NCBI GenBank assembly: GCA_020849105.1
Contig: JADLGW010000051.1
Coordinates: 1 to 64,000, forward strand
Reading direction: 5' to 3'
Source of the DNA: Phycisphaerales bacterium
Lineage (GTDB): Bacteria > Planctomycetota > Phycisphaerae > Phycisphaerales > UBA1924
Length of the DNA stretch: 64,000 nt
Each line of letters starts with the position of its first letter. The stretch's first letter is position 1. The notes under the pieces were generated by a model that was not told the DNA's origin, did no database searches, and saw only the letters and a list, made by a program, of their open reading frames with translations. Below are positions 18,253 through 26,801 of the stretch, piece by piece. Both the position numbers and the translations under genes were made by a program.

Positions 18253-18861
18253 ATGGCCCAACCCGCTCCGCTGAACATCCTGGGACACGGGCACGGTCAC
18301 GGCTTCGACGAGCCGCTGGCCCTGCTCACCGATTGCCACCGCCGCATCGAGATGTTCCTGGACGTGCTGCGGCGCGTGGCCCGTGAGTTTTCGGGGCGGC
18401 CGCTGGACGCGGCGGCGGAGCGGGCTGTGCGGACGGCCAAGCGATACTTTGCCGAAGCCGCGCCGAAGCACACGGCGGATGAGGAGGAGTCGCTGTTCCC
18501 GAGGCTGCGGGCCGCGGCGGGGGTGGCGGGAGGGGCGGGAGCGCATGGGGAAGGGGCCAGCACGGTCGCGCGGCTCCAGGATGACCACGCCCGAGCGGAC
18601 GTGATGCACGCCCGGGTGGATGTGCTGCTGGGCGAATGGCTGGGGGAGGGCGGCGGCGCCCTGGCCAAGGGGAAGGCCGCGGAACTTTCGTCGCTGCTGG
18701 ACTCGCTCGGCGACCTGTATGCCGGCCACATCCACACGGAAGAGGCGGAGGTCTTCCCGCTGGCGGCGCGGCTGCTGAGCGCCCCGGACCTGGCCGCGGT
18801 GGGTGCGGAGATGCGGGCAAGGCGTGGGCTGGGTGCGCCGCCGCACGCTCCGGGTGGGTGA
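18253..18861 (+). CDS. Second hemerythrin-like protein
   Basis: 202 aa. The His-rich N-terminus (LGHGHGHGF) is followed by a hemerythrin fold: TDCHRRIEMFLDV, KHTADEEESLFPRL, LQDDHARADVMH and GHIHTEEAEVFPLA provide the metal ligands. It is divergent from the minus-strand hemerythrin/cupin pair with only 18 bp between start codons, so shared control is likely. A role in NO/O2 sensing or Fe-S repair is inferred from the family. Confidence 0.85.
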   Translation: MAQPAPLNILGHGHGHGFDEPLALLTDCHRRIEMFLDVLRRVAREFSGRPLDAAAERAVRTAKRYFAEAAPKHTADEEESLFPRLRAAAGVAGGAGAHGEGASTVARLQDDHARADVMHARVDVLLGEWLGEGGGALAKGKAAELSSLLDSLGDLYAGHIHTEEAEVFPLAARLLSAPDLAAVGAEMRARRGLGAPPHAPGG

Positions 18862-18931
18862 ACACGACGCGGGCACATTGGGAGTGGCTACCGGGAACTG
18901 CGCGAGGCCCCCGCGGGGCAGGGCGCTGTGG

Positions 18932-20068
18932 TCACGCGCGGGGCGCACGCCCACCGCTGGTGACGACGTGGTGGACCATCCCCGCGAGCGCCAGGGCCCA
19001 CGCGGCCAGTGAGGCGAAGAAGAAGGCCGCGGGCAGATCGCGGAGCAGGGGCAGGTCCATGGCGCCGGGCACCCACCCCTCCGCGGCTCCCGGATCACCG
19101 AGGCCCGCCATGCGGGCCGTCGCGACGCTGTACATGCCCAGCGGGAACACGGCGCCCCAGTAGAGGGGGTCGTACCGCAGCGGGAACTTCTGCACGACGT
19201 GGCGCCACACACCCAGGATCAGCAGCATGGGGATCCACCATGTGGCCGTGGCCCAGAAGAGCAGCGTCGCTCCCTTGATGAACGGCAGCAGGTCGCGCAC
19301 CAGCGGGCTCTCGCGCCCCGCGAGCACCAGCGTGGCCCCGGCCAGGGTGGAGATCGCCATGGCCCCCATGTTGATCCAGTAGGGCGGGGCCAGGTCCGAC
19401 GGGCGGAAGGGGAAGAAGGCGTAGCGGTAGAAGATCAGCGAGATGATCCAGACGTACAGCATCGCCCCGCCCAGCCAGAAGAGCAACGCCACCAGCAGCA
19501 GTCCCTCGCGATGGGCCCCTCCCATCGGGTGGCCGGGCTCGAACGTGCCCGCCCCGCCGGCCAGGTGGGTTGCCAGCACCGAGACGGACTGCGTCGCCAC
19601 GACGCTCAGCAGCCACCCGCCGGTGATCCCGTCGGCCAGCGACGGCTTCACCGATTTCACAGTCAGCGCGGTGAAGATGGTGTAGGTCAGCACGACCCAC
19701 AGCACAGCCCCGACCACCCACAGCCCCCACGCGGCCCCGGGCGCGTCCTGGATCAGCAGCGCCTGCGACCCCAGCACGCACGACGCGGCGACCGTCGTGA
19801 AGAATCCGACGCCGCGGGTGTGGTCGTGCAGGTCCGCGATGAGGCGGACCGGGTGGAGCATGAGGCGCAGCAGCGTCAGCCCCCACAGGGCCGCGAAGAA
19901 CGCCACGTTGAGCCACAGCATGGCGCGGGCGATCGCGGCGAACCCCTGCACCCACGCGGCCAGTGACACGATGCCCGTCGCCATGACGAGCGAGAAATAG
20001 GCCGGGTGCAACCCCGCGGCCGCACGGTCGAGCGGCCCGCCCCCCCAATGACCCCAGCCGCCTTTCAC
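18932..20068 (-). CDS. TDT-family (TehA/SLAC1-like) membrane transporter
   Basis: 378 aa with about ten hydrophobic helices, beginning YFSLVMATGIVSLAAW, the typical first helix of the tellurite-resistance/dicarboxylate transporter family of anion channels and exporters. GTG 20068 is taken as start because it overlaps the upstream stop (GTGA). It is the last gene of the ferredoxin-Rieske-membrane protein series, so it may move an anion linked to the oxidoreductase (nitrite and sulfite are possibilities, not shown). Confidence 0.8.
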   Translation of the reverse strand: MKGGWGHWGGGPLDRAAAGLHPAYFSLVMATGIVSLAAWVQGFAAIARAMLWLNVAFFAALWGLTLLRLMLHPVRLIADLHDHTRGVGFFTTVAASCVLGSQALLIQDAPGAAWGLWVVGAVLWVVLTYTIFTALTVKSVKPSLADGITGGWLLSVVATQSVSVLATHLAGGAGTFEPGHPMGGAHREGLLLVALLFWLGGAMLYVWIISLIFYRYAFFPFRPSDLAPPYWINMGAMAISTLAGATLVLAGRESPLVRDLLPFIKGATLLFWATATWWIPMLLILGVWRHVVQKFPLRYDPLYWGAVFPLGMYSVATARMAGLGDPGAAEGWVPGAMDLPLLRDLPAAFFFASLAAWALALAGMVHHVVTSGGRAPRA

Positions 20069-20346
20069 CGCGGCCTTTCCAGCAGGGCCAGGTACCGCAG
20101 AAGTCCAAGGTTCAGGAGGAGGCACACGATGCTGGCCCCGAGCGCGGGCCATGCCACGGCGTGATCCCCGCCCAGGAAGGCGTTCATGGTGGCGGTGAGC
20201 AACCAGAGTTGCATCAGGCCGATGAGCAGGACGATGCAGAGAATGCCGGTGACGATGGCGGTCCGCGTCTCGCCGTGCATCCGCCCGGCTGTCCGCGCGA
20301 ACCCCGGGCGTGGAACGGGCGGTGCCTGCGTGCTCTGCCGGCTCAT
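20065..20346 (-). CDS. Small two-helix membrane protein (DUF6755-like)
   Basis: 93 aa. A proline-rich start (STQAPPVPRPGF) is followed by two transmembrane helices (AIVTGILCIVLLIGLMQLWL and PALGASIVCLLLNLGLLRYL). I recall similar small proteins (DUF6755) beside Rieske and molybdopterin oxidoreductase genes in planctomycetes. The start overlaps the Rieske stop as ATGA. It is probably a membrane anchor or electron-transfer accessory. Confidence 0.7.
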   Translation of the reverse strand: MSRQSTQAPPVPRPGFARTAGRMHGETRTAIVTGILCIVLLIGLMQLWLLTATMNAFLGGDHAVAWPALGASIVCLLLNLGLLRYLALLERPR

Positions 20347-20939
20347 ACGGTGCGCTCCTCAACACCCGTCGCGTAGACCGTGCCGTCGCGGACCTCGAGC
20401 GCCACGCGGTTGAGCGGGCGGCGCGGCGGGCCGGCCAGCGGGCGGCCGGTCGCAAGGTCGAACGATCCGTGGTGGCACGGGCACAGCAGCCGTCCGGACG
20501 CCACGTCCGGCGTCACGGCGCACGAGAGGTGCGTGCACTTGTTGCCGTACGCCAGGAACTCACCGTCCGCGACACGGACCAGCAGGCAGGTGTCGTGCTC
20601 GCCGGGGTAGGCGAACACCGCGGCCTGGCCGACGGCCAGGTCGTCCACCTTCGCGATCGCCCTGGGACCGGCGCCCCGGTCCCCGCCCTCCAGCGTCTTG
20701 AGGGCGATCCAGCCCTGGCCGGCGACAAACGACGCGCTGATGAGCACCATGAACTTCGTGAAATCCCGCCGCGCGACGTAGTTGTCCTCCGTGGTATCGA
20801 TCGGGAAGTCGCGGCGCCACTTCGGCTGCTCCCGAGCCTGGCGGCCGTCGGGGGTCAGGACGCGGAGCCGCGGGTCGCCGCCCGGGATGGCCGGGGGGAG
20901 CGCGTCGGGCGGGGCCTGCGGCGTGATGAACTCGGGCAT
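20343..20939 (-). CDS. Rieske [2Fe-2S] protein
   Basis: 198 aa. Cluster-binding boxes are C135-T-H137 (CTHLSC) and C153-P-C-H156 (CPCHHGSF). A hydrophobic anchor lies at residues 62-80 after RRDF, like the membrane anchor of cytochrome bc-type Rieske proteins but with a long ~60-residue cytoplasmic N-terminus. It belongs to the same operon as the ferredoxin (15-bp gap) and the small membrane protein (overlap). It likely passes electrons between the quinone pool or membrane subunit and the oxidoreductase. Confidence 0.9.
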   Translation of the reverse strand: MPEFITPQAPPDALPPAIPGGDPRLRVLTPDGRQAREQPKWRRDFPIDTTEDNYVARRDFTKFMVLISASFVAGQGWIALKTLEGGDRGAGPRAIAKVDDLAVGQAAVFAYPGEHDTCLLVRVADGEFLAYGNKCTHLSCAVTPDVASGRLLCPCHHGSFDLATGRPLAGPPRRPLNRVALEVRDGTVYATGVEERTV

Positions 20940-20953
20940 GGGCAACTCCTGGC

Positions 20954-21580
20954 TCAGGCGGTGGGCAGCAGGCCCAGCCTGACCGTCCGCTCGGGCGGGT
21001 CCTGGGCGAGGGCGGAGGTGACGTCGATGTGCTCGGGGAAGGCGCGGCGGGGCGCCATCATCTTCACCTTGGTCGTGATCGTCTGGTTGCCGAAGCGGAA
21101 ACGGTCGATGGGGGCCGACTGGGGGCGGCGGGCCTCGATCTCCTCCCGGGTGCCGAAGAAGAGCGCCTGGCTGGGGCAGACGCTGGCGCACATGGGCTTC
21201 AGGCCGACCGACGAGCGGTCGTAGCACATGTCGCACTTCATCATCAGTTCAAACTCGACCTTCATCTTGGGCACCCCGAAGGGGCAGGCCAGCACGCAGT
21301 TGCTGCACGCGATGCAGCGCGGCTTGCGGGCCGACTGCACCACGCCGTCGGGGGTGCGCTTGATCGCGTCGGCCGGGCAGACCTCCGCGCACGTCGGCGA
21401 GTCGCAGTGCATGCAGATGACGGGGATGGTCTGCGTCGAGCGGGCCCGGTCCACCGTCTCCAGGTGGATCATCGTGTGCCCCTTGTGCGTGTCGCACTCG
21501 GTGCACGCCTGCACGCACGCCTGGCACCCGATGCAGCGGGAGGCGTCGATGTAGAAGTTGAGATGGCTAGGGACGGACAT
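20954..21580 (-). CDS. Four-cluster ferredoxin subunit (DMSO reductase/NrfC type)
   Basis: 208 aa with sixteen cysteines in four groups: C16-C19-C22-C26, C56-C59-C64-C68, C89-C92-C95-C99 and C116-C119-C131-C135, predicting four [4Fe-4S] clusters as in electron-transfer subunits of molybdopterin oxidoreductases. Its natural upstream partner in this orientation is the catalytic subunit at 35.3-37.6 kb, now 13.7 kb away. A weak GGAG lies before the ATG. No internal damage is visible. Confidence 0.9.
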   Translation of the reverse strand: MSVPSHLNFYIDASRCIGCQACVQACTECDTHKGHTMIHLETVDRARSTQTIPVICMHCDSPTCAEVCPADAIKRTPDGVVQSARKPRCIACSNCVLACPFGVPKMKVEFELMMKCDMCYDRSSVGLKPMCASVCPSQALFFGTREEIEARRPQSAPIDRFRFGNQTITTKVKMMAPRRAFPEHIDVTSALAQDPPERTVRLGLLPTA

Positions 21581-21722
21581 GATCGCGGCTCCGCCGGCGG
21601 GGTCGCCGGGTCAGTGTACGCGCCGGGGCCCGGCCGCGGCGGGCGCCCGCGCCCCGGCGCCGGGCGATCGCCGCGGGCGCGCCCGCGCCGGGCGCTTCTT
21701 CCGGTGCATCCACGCGGGGGCC

Positions 21723-21745
21723 GCCGGGGGGCGGCAGCCCCCGGC
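21723..21745 (-). repeat. GC-rich 3' stem-loop, copy 1
   Basis: 8-bp stem GCCGGGGG/CCCCCGGC with a 7-nt loop, 9 nt downstream of the stop of the 21755-22243 gene. It is one of four related copies in the accessory region and marks its left edge. No T-run follows on the minus strand. Confidence 0.7.
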
Positions 21746-21754
21746 ATGCGCGGC

Positions 21755-22243
21755 TCATGCTCGCTTCCACGCCACCCGCGCGATCGACTTGAACTTGGAG
21801 AGGCCGAGCTGCCCGCGCTGGTTGCGAGACTTCGATCCCGGCGCTGTCAGGGCCGCCGAGATCGCGGCCCGATCCGCCTCGTAGATCACCACCGGCTCGA
21901 AGTCCTCGGTCAGCACCACCACGAGCGCGGCGTCCCACTCGTCCCGGAGGCTGATCCTGCTGAGTCGCTGGCCGGGCTTGGCGTCGGGCAGGAGCACGCG
22001 GCCCTTGATCTGGAGCCGCCGCGTCCCGTTCGCGGTCTCCTGCACGGCATCGAACCCCTCTTGCCGAACCGGCGCACGCCGCAGCCCGAGCAGGCGGCAC
22101 GCCTCGTACTCCGCAACCTCTCCCGTAATTCCCAGCGGTCTTCCGGTGCGGCGGCGATACTCCCCCGCGAGGGCTTTGGCCCGCTCCATCAGGTCCGCGA
22201 TCGCAGCGGGGTCAACCCCGGCGCTGTGCCCGGCATGTCCCAT
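21755..22243 (-). CDS. Hypothetical protein, possible DUF6998-type
   Basis: 162 aa. The conserved-looking core LGITGEVAEYEACRLLGL, QEGFDAVQ and RLQIKGRVLLPDAKPGQRL has a pattern (E...D...QIKGR) that could be a minimal PD-(D/E)XK nuclease or a substrate-binding fold. I recall a DUF6998 family with this look but am not certain. Start MGHAGHSAG at 22243 is chosen; the longer frame to 22321 has no ribosome site. It ends next to a stem-loop. Confidence 0.6.
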   Translation of the reverse strand: MGHAGHSAGVDPAAIADLMERAKALAGEYRRRTGRPLGITGEVAEYEACRLLGLRRAPVRQEGFDAVQETANGTRRLQIKGRVLLPDAKPGQRLSRISLRDEWDAALVVVLTEDFEPVVIYEADRAAISAALTAPGSKSRNQRGQLGLSKFKSIARVAWKRA

Positions 22244-22351
22244 GATGCGATGGTAACGGTTCCAACGGGCTTGTTTCCAAGCGGGGGGTGCCGGGGTGCG
22301 GTCCTGCGGACGACGCATCAACGCGCCCCCGGCATCGGCGTCTTCCGACGC

Positions 22352-22744
22352 TCAGCCCGCCGCGCCCGCCGCCAGGGCGACAAGACCGACCACCGCACCG
22401 ACCGCCAGCGCCCCCTTCAAGCCGTCCGCCTGCGGGCTCCGGTGGTGGCCGGTCTTGCACCAGTACGCCAGGTGCTCGCAGTTGTTGTTGAACAGGTCGT
22501 ACCGCTGCTCGCGGAGGCGAGCGAAGGCGAGCCGCACGGTCTCCCGCAGCGGCAGCGCGGCCCCGGGCGCGTAGGGCTTGACGAACGCGGGCCCGCGCGC
22601 GAGAAAGGCGTCGCGCCACACCCGCCGCACGGACAGGCGGGCCTCGCCCTTGCCGCCGTACTCGATGACGGTGCCGTCGCCCAGGTCGATGCCGTGGTGC
22701 TCGCCCCAGATGTACTTGATGAAGAGATGGTCGCCGATGGCCAT
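22352..22744 (-). CDS. LRAT/NC-domain thiol acyltransferase-like protein
   Basis: 130 aa. His16/17 in GEHHGIDLGDG and the Cys box NNNCEHLAYWC (C89, H91) are the catalytic signatures of the permuted papain-like LRAT/HRASLS family, which hydrolyse or transfer acyl chains of phospholipids. A C-terminal hydrophobic helix (residues 110-129) should anchor it in the membrane. It lies 55 bp downstream of the CBASS nuclease candidate in the same direction, with a stem-loop between. It could be a second, membrane-acting effector or an unrelated passenger. Confidence 0.8.
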   Translation of the reverse strand: MAIGDHLFIKYIWGEHHGIDLGDGTVIEYGGKGEARLSVRRVWRDAFLARGPAFVKPYAPGAALPLRETVRLAFARLREQRYDLFNNNCEHLAYWCKTGHHRSPQADGLKGALAVGAVVGLVALAAGAAG

Positions 22745-22771
22745 GGAGCCCGTGCCTTTCTTGATGGGGGG

Positions 22772-22796
22772 TGCCGGGGGGCGGCAGCCCCCGGCA
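22772..22796 (-). repeat. GC-rich 3' stem-loop, copy 2
   Basis: Perfect 9-bp stem TGCCGGGGG/CCCCCGGCA with 7-nt loop GCGGCAG, starting 2 nt after the stop codon of the DUF6602 gene and 28 nt upstream of the LRAT-like start. It probably ends or stabilises the CBASS transcript. Confidence 0.75.
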
Positions 22797-22798
22797 TC

Positions 22799-23548
22799 TC
22801 ACGCTGACCGCGACTCGATCCCGTTCCTCGCGTATTCGAGAATGTCAAGCGCGGGTGCGGTGCCCATTGACCTCAGCCGGTCGATGAGTCGCAGCACAAA
22901 AAGCGCAAGGGCGGCATTGGTGAGTTGTGAGTCGATGGCCGCCGAGTCCGGCTCCGTATATCGCACCTCAAACATGCCGTGCTGGGCCGAGCAGCCGAGG
23001 TCGAGGCGGCCCTCCTTCGAGGTCGTGTTGATGGCAGAAGTGAAGGGTGAGCCAAATGGTGGATTCCAATCGCTGTCCACGGTCAGCAGGCCACCCAGAA
23101 TGTCGTGGAGTTTGTGCTTCACTTCCGTGCCGCGATTGGATTGGAACTGAATGCTTGTCCTGTGCAACGCTCGCACGCTGGCGATCTTGTCCGCCGCGTA
23201 GCGCATCTGATCGGTGTTCATTCCCTGCTTGACCTCGAACACCGCGTACACGCTTTCGGCGGGCACGTAGAGCGCGTCGCCGTAGTTCAGCACGAACGGC
23301 GAGTACTGCCGGTCATGGATCACGATGTCGATCTGGTCGCTGCACGCGCCCTTGGAGTCAATCACGAACGCCTTATTGACCTTGTACCGCTTGGGCAGGT
23401 GCTTGTAGAGCATCTCCATCCACTGCCGCTCGGACACCTCGCCCATCGTGGCATTGTGCAAGACCGTGCGTCGCGTGATGCCCAACTCGCACGCCAGCCG
23501 GTCGTGCAGGGCCAGGAACAACTCGTTGAGCGTGGGCTTACCGGCCAT
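22799..23548 (-). CDS. DUF6602-like PD-(D/E)XK nuclease, putative CBASS effector
   Basis: 249 aa. A restriction-endonuclease-like core is visible: D74 in SDQIDIVIHD and E105-V-K107 in YAVFEVKQGM, the D...ExK triad, with Glu37/40 helix residues before it. The start MAGKP at 23548 has GGAGG 8 nt upstream and overlaps the TRIP13 gene by 11 nt, so it is translationally coupled to the CBASS operon. It occupies the slot usually held by NucC in HORMA/TRIP13 CBASS. A C-terminal ~90 residues could bind the nucleotide second messenger. The family name is from memory; the nuclease call rests on the motif. Confidence 0.7.
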   Translation of the reverse strand: MAGKPTLNELFLALHDRLACELGITRRTVLHNATMGEVSERQWMEMLYKHLPKRYKVNKAFVIDSKGACSDQIDIVIHDRQYSPFVLNYGDALYVPAESVYAVFEVKQGMNTDQMRYAADKIASVRALHRTSIQFQSNRGTEVKHKLHDILGGLLTVDSDWNPPFGSPFTSAINTTSKEGRLDLGCSAQHGMFEVRYTEPDSAAIDSQLTNAALALFVLRLIDRLRSMGTAPALDILEYARNGIESRSA

Positions 23549-24494
23549 GCGGGCCTCCATGCGAGCCGGTGGACGCTTGTTCCCTGAACGGCGGCGTGGG
23601 CTTCAAGCCTTTGGCGATCTCAACCGCACGCGACCCGACAAGCCCGCTCTCGGGGAAGGCGTCGAGAACAAGCGTGGGGATAAGTCGCTGAGTCAGGTCG
23701 GAATACGTGAAGCCGTAGTGGCGACCGTGCGCTTCGCCGGTGGCATCGGCGAGGTGGCCGAGGTCGCGGTCACTGAACCCGCTGCCCGCAAGGCTCGCCC
23801 TCAACACCGCAAGCCGTTGCTCGTGGCTGGGACGCGCAAACTCGAACACGGCCGCCGCGCGGCGTCGCACAGCCGGGTCGATCGCATCCAATCGGTTCGT
23901 GCACATCACCACCGCGACGGGAAGGCGGTCGGTCGCGAGATCGTCGATCCCGCGGATGAGGGCGTTCACGCCCGCGCGGTCCTCATGGTGCATCTGCGCG
24001 GCCTCGCGGGATTGGGCGAGCGCATCGGCCTCGTCGATGAGGAGGATGATCCCGCGCCCGGCCTTGCCGTCGCCGCCCCGCGTCTTACCGACGGCCTCGC
24101 GGACCTGCTTGAACGCGCCGGAGATGAGGCGGGTCATCTCGCCGACCGCGCCGCTGCCGCGGGCATTGAGACTCAGGGCGTACAACTCAACCCGCACCTT
24201 AGCGAGTTTGGCCACTTGGTTCCCAAACGAGCGGGCGAGCGCGGTCTTGCCGGTGCCCACATCGCCCGCATGGACGAAAAGCGGCGGGCGGGAGTGGAAA
24301 TACTCGACGGCGGCGAGTTCGCCCTTGTGGTGCCTTTTGTTCCAGTCGCGGAGTTGCCCCGGATCAACCAGCAGGAGCGTTTCCTTGACAAGCCGTTCCT
24401 TGTACACGTCCAACCCAACAAGCCGGTCGTAGTCGGCTTGGCCGCGTGGGTCGGGAAGTGTGACAACATCCTCGAACAAGTCGGCGTGGTTCAA
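23538..24494 (-). CDS. cap6: TRIP13/Pch2-like AAA+ ATPase (Cap6)
   Basis: 318 aa. Walker A GDVGTGKTA at residues 77-85, Walker B LLIDEAD at 151-157, and sensor-1-like VVMCTNRLDAIDPAVRRR. In type III CBASS this ATPase disassembles the active HORMA-CD-NTase complex and keeps the system off. TTG 24494 is taken as start because it overlaps the HORMA stop as TTGA. Order cdn-HORMA-TRIP13-effector matches known loci. Confidence 0.85.
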   Translation of the reverse strand: MNHADLFEDVVTLPDPRGQADYDRLVGLDVYKERLVKETLLLVDPGQLRDWNKRHHKGELAAVEYFHSRPPLFVHAGDVGTGKTALARSFGNQVAKLAKVRVELYALSLNARGSGAVGEMTRLISGAFKQVREAVGKTRGGDGKAGRGIILLIDEADALAQSREAAQMHHEDRAGVNALIRGIDDLATDRLPVAVVMCTNRLDAIDPAVRRRAAAVFEFARPSHEQRLAVLRASLAGSGFSDRDLGHLADATGEAHGRHYGFTYSDLTQRLIPTLVLDAFPESGLVGSRAVEIAKGLKPTPPFREQASTGSHGGPHGR

Positions 24495-25000
24495 GAGACA
24501 CCCCCGAGCACGGCACGGCGCACGCCGCCGCCGCCAGAGATGTACGACTTGTCTTCGATCCAGCCACCCGGCGCCTTGGGCTCCTCGCCGGACACGCGCT
24601 GAATCGGCAAGCCCGCCTTGTACCGAGCGCGGGCGTCCTCGCTGAGGTTCCACCATTTCTGTGAATATGTCAGGTAGGACGTGAAGTACGCCCCGGAGGT
24701 TTCGACCCCGCGCTTGACCGTGCCGGAACGGTCACCGTCGCCGGTTGTCCCCAGCGACAACGCCGTGTACCGAAGCGTGGCGGGCAGCCATGCGCCGTCT
24801 TTCTTGAACCCGTACATCACGGTGTCCAAATACCCGTCGCTCAGGAGCGAAACGAGCTCGCCCAAATAGTTCTCGATGTCCTGGTCGGAGGGGCTGCCGT
24901 ACGCCTGTTGCATTTGGCGCAAGTCGGCAACCACCTTTCCCCCTACACGGCGGGCATCGGAAGTCGTGAATGTCGAGGTCATCGTGTACGTCTGCGTCAT
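24491..25000 (-). CDS. cap7: Bacterial HORMA-domain protein (Cap7)
   Basis: 169 aa. It resembles bacterial HORMA1 proteins: SDARRVGGKVVADLRQMQQ, YLDTVMYGFKKDGAWL, YLTYSQKWWNLSEDAR. In CBASS these proteins recognise a closure-motif peptide, bind the CD-NTase and switch it on. It starts 3 bp after the CD-NTase stop and overlaps the ATPase gene. The glycine-rich C-terminus (SYISGGGGVRRAVL) may be the mobile safety-belt end. Confidence 0.8.
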   Translation of the reverse strand: MTQTYTMTSTFTTSDARRVGGKVVADLRQMQQAYGSPSDQDIENYLGELVSLLSDGYLDTVMYGFKKDGAWLPATLRYTALSLGTTGDGDRSGTVKRGVETSGAYFTSYLTYSQKWWNLSEDARARYKAGLPIQRVSGEEPKAPGGWIEDKSYISGGGGVRRAVLGGVS

Positions 25001-25003
25001 GCA

Positions 25004-25993
25004 TTACCCTCTGAAGGAAGTTCCCAACACCACCCGCCACATGGCGACGGCATCGGCCTTGGTCGATGCGGTGTGGGCTTCGTTCAGGGCGTTCAGCGCG
25101 TCCTGCGCGGCATCCACGATGAGTTTGCGATTGGTTTCAGTGTACTGAGAGGAGACGTTGTTCTTGGCGTTCACAGGGTCGAAGATCTCCACCACGCCCG
25201 TCGCCGTCGCGGGTAACTCGCTCGGCTGGTAGTAGTCCTTGAACGCGATCCGCTTCTTGAGACCCGTCGAGACGATGTAGTTGAAGAACGCCTCCATCGC
25301 CTTGCGATAGTCGGAGAAGTCCTGCCCGCCGTCGGCGAGGTGGGCGCAGATCAGTTCGACCATGAACGACTTGAACCGGAAGTTCGCGTCCTTGGCCTTC
25401 TGCTCGGCGGCCCACCACTTGATAAGGCGGACAACCTGGGCGAAGTGGGTCTCGTGCGCCGACTTGCGCTTGCGGATGAACTCCAGATGCATCGGGATGC
25501 TTGTCATCAGCGTCGAGCCGTCGTCCTGCGAGACCAGCAAGCCCCGGTCCTTCGAGTCACCCTCGTAGAACACGGGAACCACATCAATCTCGATCCCGGC
25601 GGTTTTGTATTCGATCCCGACCGAGTAGGTCTTGGGCTTGATCTGGTCCGCCGACATCTGCGGGTACGCTTTCCGGAGCCGTTCGGCGATCCAGTTCAGC
25701 AACCTCGCATCAACCTTTTTCTCGCCCTCGTAGGTGATGTACAGCGCGACATCGACATCGCTACACGTCTTGAGTGCGGTGCCCTTCGCCAGACTGCCGG
25801 AGAGGTACGACTTGGCAAGGCCGCACGTCGGATGGCCCTTCATGTACCGCGCCAGTTGCTCGCGGAGCGCGCCGACCTTCTCTCGGCGCTCCTTGGCGGT
25901 CTCGGCGTCAAGGTTGACGCGCTCCTCGCCGAAGCGGCGGATGTCGGCGTAGGTGATGGGAGGATCAATGTGTGCGGAAGTAGGCGTCGGCAT
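25004..25993 (-). CDS. CD-NTase (CBASS cyclic oligonucleotide synthase)
   Basis: 329 aa nucleotidyltransferase. The active-site motif G66-S67 (SGSLAKGTAL) precedes D79-x-D81 (SDVDVALYI), and the third acidic residue is D137 (IEIDVVPV). This is the OAS/cGAS-like CD-NTase arrangement. Start MPTPTSAH at 25993 is preferred over longer frames. It makes a cyclic di- or trinucleotide on infection; together with HORMA and TRIP13 genes it defines a type III CBASS. The clade cannot be assigned by eye. Confidence 0.85.
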   Translation of the reverse strand: MPTPTSAHIDPPITYADIRRFGEERVNLDAETAKERREKVGALREQLARYMKGHPTCGLAKSYLSGSLAKGTALKTCSDVDVALYITYEGEKKVDARLLNWIAERLRKAYPQMSADQIKPKTYSVGIEYKTAGIEIDVVPVFYEGDSKDRGLLVSQDDGSTLMTSIPMHLEFIRKRKSAHETHFAQVVRLIKWWAAEQKAKDANFRFKSFMVELICAHLADGGQDFSDYRKAMEAFFNYIVSTGLKKRIAFKDYYQPSELPATATGVVEIFDPVNAKNNVSSQYTETNRKLIVDAAQDALNALNEAHTASTKADAVAMWRVVLGTSFRG

Positions 25994-26320
25994 TCTGCTC
26001 GGACTAAGGCAACCCCCGTGCCAGCCGCCCGAGAACCACCACGCGCGCGAAAGCACGCCGCCGGGTGGCGTTTCGACGACCTTTGCAAAGGATAGAATGA
26101 TTCCCCAGACTGCCGCGCGGTGAGTACACGCTTACAAGACTGCCAAATCGGCAGCCGGGCGCACCTTCACCGCTCATTGGTCAACCCGCGAGGGGCAGAA
26201 CAATATCGGCTTGATTCAAAGTGTCAATACAGAAACGTACAGGAACACGCACAAGTTCGCGGCGACCATCGCAGCGACGCCGCATTCCCGCGCAATCCTC
26301 GTTGAGGTGGTCGCCGCCGA

Positions 26321-26345
26321 TGCCGGGGGCTGCCGCACCACCCCT
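26321..26345 (+). repeat. Degenerate GC-rich stem-loop, copy 3
   Basis: TGCCGGGGG plus loop CTGCCGC match the family, but the 3' arm reads ACCACCCC, so the stem is broken. No intact gene ends beside it. Confidence 0.5.
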
Positions 26346-26460
26346 CGTCGCCGCGCGGGGCGGGCACCCCCCGCCCGAGCCTCGGCGTGCCCCGCGCCCG
26401 CCCGCGCGCGGCCGGTTCGCGTGCCCGAATCGGCGTGGCCCGCATCGGCGGGCGGCGCGG

Positions 26461-26627
26461 ATGTCCGGTTGCGCGGCGTTCGCGGCGTGATCCGGCTCGC
26501 GTACGCGGCCTTTCGGGTCGCGCGGGAGTTCCTCCACCTCGCTCGGACCTGCGGGACCGGCATCCTCAGGAGCGTGCCGGCGCCGGCGTCGGCCATGAAC
26601 AGCGAGGACGGTGGAGCAGGATTGTGA
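26461..26627 (+). pseudogene. Remnant of small gene related to 32582-32818
   Basis: The last ~45 codons, AREFLHLARTCGTGILRSVP to SEDGGAGL, closely parallel the C-terminus of the intact 78-aa gene at 32582-32818 (AQEVLHIARKYGTSILRNAL to IEDGEAGL). Nothing comparable precedes 26461, so it is a 5'-truncated copy. In both places the gene ends just outside the REP repeat upstream of a RAYT transposase. Confidence 0.65.
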
Positions 26628-26634
26628 TCGGCTC

Positions 26635-26800
26635 TGAACGCCCCGACGGGGCGAGTCTTGGCCCCGGAGGGGCCGCGGGTTGTAGCCACGGGTGGAGCGA
26701 CGCCGCTTTGGGCGTCGCGCAACCCGTGGAAGCGTGATCCTCGTACTCTCTTCCCGCCCCGGAGGGGCGGAGGACCGCATTCACTCGGCGAAGGAACCGC
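26635..26800. repeat. REP-like repeats upstream of RAYT copy 1
   Basis: Contains GGCCCCGGAGGGGCC palindromes and the paired elements GTAGCCACGGGTGGAGCG (26682-26699) and CGCAACCCGTGGAAGCG (26718-26734), which form an imperfect inverted repeat. The same block, inverted, lies at 32402-32580. Confidence 0.8.
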
Positions 26801-26801
26801 G

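Noticed and set aside
26181-26780. Minus-strand 199-codon frame near the CBASS upstream region
   Set aside because: Low-complexity shadow across REP sequence; no motif or ribosome site.
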